This document shows, in pieces, positions 57,874-64,000 of a DNA stretch of 64,000 nt. This DNA comes from Mesorhizobium caraganae (lineage in GTDB: Bacteria; Pseudomonadota; Alphaproteobacteria; Rhizobiales; Rhizobiaceae). The notes under the pieces were generated by a model. It searched no databases and was not told the origin of the DNA. It saw only the letters and a program-made list of their open reading frames with translations. The stretch covers positions 62,001 to 126,000 of the forward strand of contig NZ_JAFCGY010000005.1 in NCBI RefSeq assembly GCF_016836705.1. The letters are read 5' to 3'. Both the position numbers and the translations under genes were made by a program. Numbering within the stretch: position 1 is the stretch's first letter; each line of letters starts with the position of its first letter.

Positions 57874-57876
57874 TCG

Positions 57877-58113
57877 ATGCGCCCCGATCATGCAACGATA
57901 GTGCACCTGGCACAGGCACCCACAACCCAATCCGCGACCTTCTGGCGGTCCTTGCGAACACAAGGCATCGCGGTGGCCAATTGGGTCGGCCGTCAGTTGG
58001 AGAGACGTCGAAGCCGGCTAGCCTTGCTCGAAATGACCGACGAACAGCTCAAGGACATTGGCCTGTCGCGCGGAGAGGCCCACACGGAATATATGCGCCG
58101 CTTGTGGGACTGA
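57877..58113 (+). CDS. DUF1127 small protein
   Basis: A 78-residue protein. The C-terminal part RRSRLALLEMTDEQLKDIGLSRGEAHTEYMRR is the DUF1127 domain, an Arg-rich helical unit in rhizobia that binds RNA or is involved in stress and phosphate or carbon responses. An extra N-terminal helix, FWRSLRTQGIAVANWVGRQ, is present. Three bases after the cysteine-rich gene. Members are often under stress control; no such signal is seen here. Confidence 0.85.
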   Translation: MRPDHATIVHLAQAPTTQSATFWRSLRTQGIAVANWVGRQLERRRSRLALLEMTDEQLKDIGLSRGEAHTEYMRRLWD

Positions 58114-58223
58114 GCCGGGCTGTTTGCGAAAACTCTGACAGGTGAAGTCTCCTGACAGGTCTGGGGCAGGCCGATCGCCTAAAGTACTGGAACAACTTTC
58201 GGCGCAAGGGGTACGCAACGGCC

Positions 58224-59054
58224 ATGTCGCAGTTCACGGTACAGATGCTCCTGGACACCGGTACCGTCAGGGTAAGGGACGTCGTCTGCAGCGGCGAATG
58301 CCGGCACAAGAGCGAAGAGGAATGCACCGCCGCCACCCATCTGGTGTTTCCCTATCGCGGTGTCTTCGTGCGCCATGTCGGCCGCAACGATGCGGTCGCC
58401 GAAGCCAACCAGCTGCTGTTCTTCAATGAGGCGGAACCCTACCGGATCAGCCACCCGGTCGAGGGTGGCGATTCCTGCCTCGATCTCGTCATCGAGGAGG
58501 CGCAACTGCAGGAACTGACGCCGAAGGAGCAGCTGCGCTCGGGCAGTGCGCTGTCGTTTCGCCGCCAGCGCCGCCGCATCGACCCGCGGGCCCAGGCGCT
58601 GGTGGCAGTGCTGCGCCACAGCCTGAGCCGCAACATTGCCGAAACGCTGGAGGCCGAAACCCTGGCGCTGACGCTGGTGCGGCGCTCTCTCGGCGAATGC
58701 ACCTCGCATGCCGCAGGTGCCAGCGCCGGCCGGCAGAAGCTGGTCGACCGCGCCAATCTCGTCCTGTCCTCGGATCTGTCGCGGCGCTGGACGCTGACCG
58801 AGATTGCCGCTGAAGTCGGCGTCTCGCCGGTTTATCTCACACAAGTGTTCCAGCAGGTCGAGGCGATGCCGCTCTACCGCTATCATCTTCGCCTGCGCCT
58901 GGCGCGTGCGCTCGACCTTCTTGGCCGCTACGACAATCTGACGACGCTCAGCCTGGACCTAGGCTTCTCCAGCCACAGCCATTTCAGTTCGTCATTCAGG
59001 CAGGTCTATGGACGAACGCCGGCGGAATTCCAGCGGTCGATCAAGCCGCGTTGA
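58224..59054 (+). CDS. AraC-family transcriptional regulator
   Basis: A 276-residue regulator. An N-terminal domain of about 160 residues contains a cysteine pair (VVCSGECRHKSEEEC) and is of the cupin-like type. The double helix-turn-helix at the C-terminus is about residues 175-270 (LSRRWTLTEIAAEVGVSPVYLTQVF; DNLTTLSLDLGFSSHSHFSSSFR). The cysteines are in the effector domain and might sense metal or redox state. Two small genes precede it on the same strand with a 110-base gap; they could be its targets, but no site is evident. Confidence 0.88.
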   Translation: MSQFTVQMLLDTGTVRVRDVVCSGECRHKSEEECTAATHLVFPYRGVFVRHVGRNDAVAEANQLLFFNEAEPYRISHPVEGGDSCLDLVIEEAQLQELTPKEQLRSGSALSFRRQRRRIDPRAQALVAVLRHSLSRNIAETLEAETLALTLVRRSLGECTSHAAGASAGRQKLVDRANLVLSSDLSRRWTLTEIAAEVGVSPVYLTQVFQQVEAMPLYRYHLRLRLARALDLLGRYDNLTTLSLDLGFSSHSHFSSSFRQVYGRTPAEFQRSIKPR

Positions 59055-59066
59055 CAGGGACAAGTA

Positions 59067-59855
59067 TCAGCCGCGCAGTGCCGCCATCGCCGCCGCGTGG
59101 AGTTCCGGTGTCGCTGCAGCCAGTACGTCGCCGCCCTTCTCCGCCGGGCCACCCTCGAATGTGGTGACGACGCCGCCGGCCTTTTCGATGATCGGGATCA
59201 GCGCCACGATGTCGTAAGGCTTCAAGCCGGGATCGGCGACGATGTCGACGCTTCCCGACGCGATCATGGCAAAGGCGTAGCAATCGGCGCCGTACCGGGC
59301 GAGCCGGATCTGCTTTTCAAACTGATCGTAGCGCGTGCGCGCTTCGCCCTTGAACAGCGCCGGCGTGGTGGTGAACAAGGTCGCCTGGTCGAGCTTCGTC
59401 GTCTTGCGGGTCGCGAGCTTCCGCGGTCCGCCGGGGCCTTCATAGTGGGAGCCGGAAGCGTTGGCGTAGAACAGCTCACCAGTGAAGGGCTGGGCCATCA
59501 TGCCGGCGACAGCGTCGCCGTCGACCGTGAGACCGACCAGCGTCCCCCATACAGGCAGGCCGGAAATGAAGGCGCGGGTGCCGTCGATGGGATCGATCAC
59601 CCAGACATACCTAGAGGAAATGTTTTCGCTGCCGTGCTCTTCACCCAAAATGCCGTGATCGGGATACTCGGCCGATATCAGCGCCCGGATGGCGCGTTCC
59701 GTCTCGCGGTCGGCTTCCGTGACCGGATCGAAACTGCCCTTTTCCTTGTTGGCCACCGCGCCCTGTGCGCGGAAGCGCGGCAAGGTTTCAGCCGCCGCCG
59801 CTTGCGCGATCCGGCGCATGAAATCGATGCTGATGTCCACCTGATTCTCCCGCAT
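59067..59855 (-). CDS. hisN: Inositol-monophosphatase-family phosphatase (HisN-like)
   Basis: A 262-residue Mg-dependent phosphatase. Metal motifs: FDPVTEADRETE, GILGEEHGSE, WVIDPIDGTRAFISGLPVW and the late YGADCYAFAMIASGSVDIVADPGLKPYDIVALIPIIEKAGG. The FISG-LPVWGTLVG run is characteristic of the histidinol-phosphate phosphatase HisN group in actinobacteria and rhizobia, but inositol phosphatase activity is also possible. Starts at 59855 or 59885; 59855 begins the conserved chain. It is convergent with the AraC gene. Confidence 0.82.
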   Translation of the reverse strand: MRENQVDISIDFMRRIAQAAAAETLPRFRAQGAVANKEKGSFDPVTEADRETERAIRALISAEYPDHGILGEEHGSENISSRYVWVIDPIDGTRAFISGLPVWGTLVGLTVDGDAVAGMMAQPFTGELFYANASGSHYEGPGGPRKLATRKTTKLDQATLFTTTPALFKGEARTRYDQFEKQIRLARYGADCYAFAMIASGSVDIVADPGLKPYDIVALIPIIEKAGGVVTTFEGGPAEKGGDVLAAATPELHAAAMAALRG

Positions 59856-60042
59856 TGCAGAGTGCCCAACCCGGTCTGCCGGCACATTCCCGCCAAAACA
59901 AGCCGGTTTATCGATTTATCACTGAGATAAGTGTTGCAGAAATGTCGCATCGGCGCTGTTCAAACGCAATTTCCACATCAGAGTGAATTAAATAAGCCCG
60001 AATTCGATTGACATTTGTGCATCGCACAATAAATTTGTTCTC

Positions 60043-60126
60043 GGACAGGTTTTCCTGTCCATGCCCTCCTTGGGCGTTTCCTCCCTAGACTTCGACCGTG
60101 TCGTGCAAACGATGCGGTCTTTTTTT
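60043..60126 (+). ncRNA. mmgR: Small RNA, alpha-r8/MmgR family candidate
   Basis: The gap between hisN and the amidohydrolase gene holds a complete small-RNA unit. Promoter: TTGACA at 60008-60013, 16 bases, TAAATT at 60030-60035. Transcript: a 5' hairpin GGACAGG-TTTT-CCTGTCC (60043-60060), the C-rich single-stranded TTTCCTCCCT at 60077-60086, and an intrinsic terminator GACCG/CGGTC with inner TCGT-GCAA-ACGA followed by seven T (60094-60126). The ten-base TTTCCTCCCT is, from memory, the element conserved in alpha-r8 (MmgR) RNAs of rhizobia, where MmgR limits polyhydroxybutyrate accumulation and is Hfq-linked. Confidence 0.75.
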
Positions 60127-60177
60127 ACGCCGCCGCATGGCTGGCGCGGGATTTCATGAATAGCCGACGCTCTGGCG

Positions 60178-61194
60178 TCATTCGGCAGCCAGTGGCAGGT
60201 CGACGAAATGGTGGTCGGGCATCGCCATCAGATCCGCCGAAAAGCGCGCCATGTCGTCGGCCAGCGCATCGAAACCAGCCGATTTCTGGAACGTCCGCTC
60301 ATTCATGTAGAGCCCGCGATTGACTTCGATCTGCAGCGCATGCAGATGGCGCGCCGGCCGGCCGTAATGCTCGGTGATGAAGCCGCCGGCATAGGGTTTG
60401 TTGTGGGCGACGGTATAGCCCATGCCGATCAGCAGGCCGATCGCCGTCTCGGTCAGCGCAGCCGTTGCCGAGATGCCGAAACGGTCGCCGACGATGAAGT
60501 CCGGCCGCAGGCCGCTGTCGCCCACCCTGATGCTCGCCGGCATCGAATGGCAGTCGATCAGCACGGCATAGCCGAACCTGGCATGGGTTCTGGTCAAAAG
60601 CCGCTTCAGCGTCTCGTGATAGGGTTTGTAGACGGCCTCGATGCGCTGCACGGCCTCCGCCAGCGGCAGGCGGCCGGAATAGATGTCGAGCCCCTCGCCC
60701 ACCAGCTTGGGCACGGTGCCGAGCCCGCCGGCGACGCGGGCCGAGCGGATGTTACAGAAGGACGGCACCGGCTCGGCGAACATGCGCGGGTCGAGTTCCC
60801 AGGGTTCGCGATTGACGTCGAGATAGGCGCGCGGAAAATTCGCCGCCAGCATCGGCGCGCCGAGCGCCCCCGCGCCGCCGAACAACTCGTCGACATAGCA
60901 ATCCTCGGAACGGCGGATGGCGTTGCGGTCGAGCCTGGCCATGGCCAGGAAGCGGTCGGGATAATAGCGGCCGCTGTGCGGTGAGTTGAAGACGAAGGGA
61001 ACGCGCTGCTCGGCGCCCGATCGGATTTCGAAGGGTGGAACGACCGAAAAATCCTCGGCTGCCGTCGTCAATTTGAACGAACCCGGAAACAGCGATGCAT
61101 CATGATGGGAAACTGCCACCTCATCGGCCGCATGTCCAGCATTTCGGCATGTCAGGACCCCCGTCAAATCAGGATTAATGCCGCCAGTGTTCAC
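60178..61194 (-). CDS. N-formylglutamate amidohydrolase
   Basis: A 338-residue hydrolase of the N-formylglutamate amidohydrolase family, which in some pathways ends histidine degradation. Motifs: VPFVFNSPHSGRYYPDRFL (metal His), RSEDCYVDELF, the ANFPRAYLDVNREPWELD Asp/Glu region and AVLIDCHSMPAS with a further His. The N-terminal 60 residues lie outside the family, so the true start may be downstream. No hut genes adjoin. It lies next to the small RNA, as reported for alpha-r8 loci in other rhizobia as far as I recall. Confidence 0.88.
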   Translation of the reverse strand: MNTGGINPDLTGVLTCRNAGHAADEVAVSHHDASLFPGSFKLTTAAEDFSVVPPFEIRSGAEQRVPFVFNSPHSGRYYPDRFLAMARLDRNAIRRSEDCYVDELFGGAGALGAPMLAANFPRAYLDVNREPWELDPRMFAEPVPSFCNIRSARVAGGLGTVPKLVGEGLDIYSGRLPLAEAVQRIEAVYKPYHETLKRLLTRTHARFGYAVLIDCHSMPASIRVGDSGLRPDFIVGDRFGISATAALTETAIGLLIGMGYTVAHNKPYAGGFITEHYGRPARHLHALQIEVNRGLYMNERTFQKSAGFDALADDMARFSADLMAMPDHHFVDLPLAAE

Positions 61195-61282
61195 TTGATG
61201 TTTACCGTCACCTCCTCATATACAGGATGGTTAACGGGTTTGCCGGACGGCAGGCTTGGGTGGGTGATTCGGACGGGATAAG

Positions 61283-61645
61283 ATGGCACGCATTCTGCTG
61301 GCGGAAGACGACGACGACATGCGCCGGTTCCTGGTCAAGGCACTGGAGCGGGCCGGCTACCATGTCAGCGATTTCGACAATGGCGCCAGCGCCTATGAGC
61401 GGCTGCGAGAAGAACCCTTCTCCCTGCTGCTGACCGACATCGTCATGCCGGAGATGGACGGCATCGAGCTCGCTCGTCGCGCCACCGAGATCGATCCCGA
61501 CCTCAAGGTGATGTTCATCACCGGTTTCGCTGCCGTCGCGCTCAACCCCGATTCCAAGGCGCCGAAAGACGCCAAGGTGCTGTCGAAGCCCTTCCATCTG
61601 CGCGATCTCGTCAATGAGGTCGAAAAAATGCTGCAGGCCGCCTGA
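61283..61645 (+). CDS. cpdR: Single-domain response regulator CpdR
   Basis: A 120-residue stand-alone receiver that directs proteolysis of cell-cycle proteins by ClpXP when unphosphorylated. DDDD near residues 9-12, phospho-acceptor Asp52 in LLLTDIVMPEMDG, Thr80/Gly region FITGFAAVALNPD, Lys102 in VLSKPFH. The whole chain is close to the rhizobial CpdR1 pattern. Monocistronic, upstream of tRNA-Val. Confidence 0.94.
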   Translation: MARILLAEDDDDMRRFLVKALERAGYHVSDFDNGASAYERLREEPFSLLLTDIVMPEMDGIELARRATEIDPDLKVMFITGFAAVALNPDSKAPKDAKVLSKPFHLRDLVNEVEKMLQAA

Positions 61646-61761
61646 AGCACTTCGGGCGCGATGCCGCCGCTCGCCTTGGCGGCGCGACAAAACGAGCCGT
61701 TCTTTCCCTTTTCCGGCTATTGACGCGCTGGATCAAAAATGGTGTATGCGCGGCTTCGGAT

Positions 61762-61836
61762 GGGCGTGTAGCTCAGCGGGAGAGCACTGCATTGACATTG
61801 CAGGGGTCACAGGTTCAATCCCTGTCACGCCCACCA
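61762..61836 (+). tRNA. tRNA-Val (anticodon GAC)
   Basis: Acceptor GGGCGTG pairs with CACGCCC, CCA is encoded, T arm GGTTCAATCC, anticodon loop TTGACAT gives GAC. A promoter with TTGACG at 61720-61725 precedes it. Confidence 0.96.
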
Positions 61837-61909
61837 TCCAGACCAAAGCTTCGTCTTAGTTGATCCGGCATGCGCGTCAGTGATCCTTGCGGAACGGCAT
61901 CGTCGCCGG

Positions 61910-62664
61910 TCATTGCTTCCAGAACATCCATTTCGGCTTCTTGCGCTTTAGTGCCCCGGTCGGGATGATCGTTGCCGGAAAGCTGCTCTGGTCGCCGGCC
62001 TCGGCGAGAAACAGCCGCCGCCAATCATCGTTTTGCGCGTCGCGTTGCTGCTTCATGTCCACATCCCCCGTCGATGGTACGGGTGCGGCCAGACCCAGCC
62101 GAGTGCCTATGCGTTGGCACACATTGTCGACTTCGTCGCTAATGTCTTCGTAGAAGACTCGCAACGGCTCGATTCCGGTTCGGGCGAAATAGGCCGCCCA
62201 GCGCCCGTTGTTGGCAACTATCTTGGCCAATGACGCCTCGATCGCCCATCTTGAATATAAGGCATCTTTCATGGGTTCCTTGCCGCTGCTCCAAACCCCA
62301 TCCTGCATGGCCTGGCGAGCGAGATTGCCTGGCCGAGCAGGTCCTTCCTCTCAAGATGAACCCATATCGGATCGGGGAACCATTCCGAGAGACGAATGTC
62401 TTTTTGGAGTCTTTCGAAATGCTCCGGGAAGAGCTTGAAGGCCACCACACCGTTGTCGGTTCTGCCTTTCTCGGCCACCAGCAGACAGCGTTCAGCCGTA
62501 GTCACATCAGGCGTGTCCCAATGTCGAAAATACTCGGTGGGGTTGCCTAGCACGCCAGTGCTGCGCAGCTTCCTGCAAAAAAAATTGCTCCCGCTACGTG
62601 GTGTGCTGGCAATGATAAGCGTCTTGTGCGGACGCCTCCAACTGGCAGGCGGACTGATCGACAT
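61910..62664 (-). pseudogene. Stf0-type sulfotransferase broken by one frameshift
   Basis: Two reading frames together give one 251-residue Stf0-family sulfotransferase (PAPS-dependent, transferring sulfate to a glycan or glycolipid). The first (62269-62664) holds the PAPS loop IIASTPRSGSNFF and LLVAEKGRTDNGVVAFKLFP, then runs off into RKDLLGQAISLARPCRMGFG. The second (from ATG 62308) restores the family with MQDGVWSSGKEPM. Adding one base near 62309-62313 joins LARAMQDGVW and gives a length divisible by three. Hence a one-base deletion, or a sequence error. It lies just after tRNA-Val. Confidence 0.8.
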
Positions 62665-62709
62665 GGTAAACAGATACCAACGAGGTCATTGCCGAGTCCA
62701 CTTGCTAAA

Positions 62710-62973
62710 TTAGAGGCGCAAGAACCGCCCCGGCGCGAGCCGGGGCGAGCGACAGCCTGTCGGCTGATCATTGTGGCCGCGGATCTGGCCTGTGGCCGGG
62801 TTTGTCGCCGCCTCCGCTTTGCCGGCAATCCGGATTGCCCGCGCCGCAGCATTGTCCGTACTGGTCGAGGTTCGGCTTGCCCTTGTCGCATTCCCTTGGA
62901 GGTACCGTCTGACACCCGCCAGCACCGAAACGGCGATGGCGGCGAGAAAGACGTTTCTTGAATTGATAAACAT
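62710..62973 (-). CDS. Small hypothetical protein, probable membrane or secreted
   Basis: An 87-residue product with an N-terminal hydrophobic stretch (VFLAAIAVSVLAGV) and a basic, Ser/Thr/Ala-rich remainder. AAGGAGAACGTCC precedes ATG 62973 at seven bases, which is the main support. The same stretch is open on the plus strand, so this is a weak call. No family recognised. Confidence 0.4.
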   Translation of the reverse strand: MFINSRNVFLAAIAVSVLAGVRRYLQGNATRASRTSTSTDNAAARAIRIAGKAEAATNPATGQIRGHNDQPTGCRSPRLAPGRFLRL

Positions 62974-63167
62974 GGACGTTCTCCTTGATGGACGGCGTTT
63001 GCTACACGGCGCTTGGTCGCGGGCGGCAACGAAATGGTTCACGGGCAAACTGAAATTGCCGGCAAAGCCTTCGCGGCGCAGGCCGGCGAGCGGGCACGAC
63101 AATGCCTGGGACAAATTTTCAGTCGTGACGACCGGGCGCGATGGCTTTAAGGCTGGGGACAGACGCG

Positions 63168-64000
63168 ATGTTCGGGGGGAACAATGCGAGTGACGACATC
63201 GATGATCTCCGACCACTGGCGCGCTCGCTTCGGCGGGTGGCCATGACGTCAACTCCGGCGGAGCGGAAGTCGACCTGGCAACGCATCTACCTCGAGCTCA
63301 AACGGGCGAGGAAATATCTCCAATCGCCAGGTTCAAGCCTTGGCGGCGTGCTGATTGCGGCAAAGCGAACGCTCGAACACAGGCGCGACATCAGGCTTCG
63401 CATCAGGGCGGCGCGTCACGCATACCCTGCCTTGCCGATTGCGCCGCAGAAGGACAGCTTCATGCTCGTCCGCATCATTGGCAACGATCTCGAGCCGCGG
63501 CACCGCAAAGGCCAGTCCTTCGACAATGCCAGCTTCATCCTCGACAATGAGCCTGCCTTTCCTGACTGCGACAAGTTCTGGATCGTCAATCGGATAGCCG
63601 ATCCGGATGAGGAGGCCCGCATCGTCAGGCTGCTGGAGGGCCGCGGCCAGAGCTTTGTGCGCATCCCTTTCGACCTCGAGGCCTATAGCCGGATTGCGTG
63701 GGACATCGACAGGCTGGCGGCAAAGCAACTCCGGTTTTCCGGCAAGAGCGGCCAATCAGCTGAACTCACGCCGGCGCGCTACGAAACGCTCATCAGGCAC
63801 AGCAAGAACCGCTATCTGATGAACAACAACGGCGCCCGCAACAAGGCGCTTGAGATCGCCCGCACGCGGGCGAAGTGGCTGATGCCGTGGGACGGAAACT
63901 GCTATCTGACCGAGCAGGCATTCCGGCAGATACGCGGGGCAATCGAGGCAAGGCCGTATCTGCCCTATGTCATCGTGCCGATGGCGCGCATTGTCGAAAA
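63168..64000 (+). CDS. Glycosyltransferase-like protein (3' truncated by window)
   Basis: The frame is open from ATG 63168 to the window end, about 277 codons. From residue about 97 it reads MLVRIIGNDLEPRHRKGQSF, DNEPAFPDCDKFWIVNRI and then NNNGARNKALEIARTRAKWLMPWDGNCYLTEQ. That last run, an N-x-A-R-N-K-A...W-x-x-P-W-D-G, resembles the GT-A donor site of family-2 glycosyltransferases with the D-x-D region as WDGN. I do not recognise a named protein. ATG 63243 is another start. With the sulfotransferase it suggests surface-glycan genes in the terminal segment. Confidence 0.55.
   Translation, partial: MFGGNNASDDIDDLRPLARSLRRVAMTSTPAERKSTWQRIYLELKRARKYLQSPGSSLGGVLIAAKRTLEHRRDIRLRIRAARHAYPALPIAPQKDSFMLVRIIGNDLEPRHRKGQSFDNASFILDNEPAFPDCDKFWIVNRIADPDEEARIVRLLEGRGQSFVRIPFDLEAYSRIAWDIDRLAAKQLRFSGKSGQSAELTPARYETLIRHSKNRYLMNNNGARNKALEIARTRAKWLMPWDGNCYLTEQAFRQIRGAIEARPYLPYVIVPMARIVE

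Noticed and set aside
61910-62664. NodH identity for the sulfotransferase
   Set aside because: Stf0-type motifs fit, but NodH is one of many members and no other Nod gene is present.

Overview
This window is a GC-rich, densely coded stretch of chromosome from an alphaproteobacterium of the order Hyphomicrobiales (Rhizobiales). It is most like Mesorhizobium or a close relative. Grounds for this are the rhizobial flagellar gene order (flhA-fliR-fliJ-like-flgJ-like), an Omp10-type lipoprotein, CpdR, a homospermidine synthase paired with a decarboxylase of the alanine-racemase fold, and dispersed repeats of the kind common in Mesorhizobium and Brucella. Assignment rests on recognised protein families, not on a database search.

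Layout. 1-6.4 kb: the end of a flagellar export/rod cluster, interrupted by a minus-strand block of SDR, ketoacyl synthase and TetR regulator whose promoter carries two near-identical operators. 6.4-8.8 kb: an acetyltransferase carrying an in-frame palindromic repeat, then ornithine decarboxylase behind a long structured leader. 9-15.3 kb: amidase and LysR regulator, a DUF1007/NicO-type nickel-cobalt export pair, an erythronate-dehydrogenase-like gene and a CDF metal exporter. 15.3-24 kb: housekeeping enzymes (aminotransferase, SDR, TrhO, KDPG aldolase), tRNA-Gln(UUG) and a MepK-like murein peptidase. 24.4-34.2 kb: NtrC-family regulator, oligopeptidase F, a histone-like membrane protein, pabB-pabC, a DUF3445 protein, homospermidine synthase and Omp10. 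34.4-47.5 kb: LysM-tethered 5'-nucleotidase, ferrochelatase, stomatin/NfeD, KpsF, an outer-membrane barrel, GalU, a lytic transglycosylase and an SGNH hydrolase. 45.9-52.3 kb: glutamate synthase gltB/gltD. 52.7-59 kb: threonine aldolase, MBL hydrolase, TauE exporter, Hsp20 with a ROSE-like thermometer, alpha/beta hydrolase, two small proteins and an AraC regulator. 59-64 kb: HisN-like phosphatase, a strong candidate for an alpha-r8/MmgR small RNA, N-formylglutamate amidohydrolase, CpdR and tRNA-Val(GAC). The last part is a less conserved tail with a frameshifted sulfotransferase and a truncated glycosyltransferase-like gene.

Connections. Ornithine decarboxylase (putrescine) and homospermidine synthase together give the homospermidine pathway, although they lie 24 kb apart. 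Many products act in the envelope (MepK-like, LysM nucleotidase, MltB, SGNH, barrel, Omp10, KpsF, GalU).

I do not see a complete undescribed defence, mobile or biosynthetic system. The most interesting points are small: the coding palindromic element, the double operator in the flagellar block, the small RNA, the two structured leaders, the frameshifted sulfotransferase, and two modular envelope or DNA-binding proteins.
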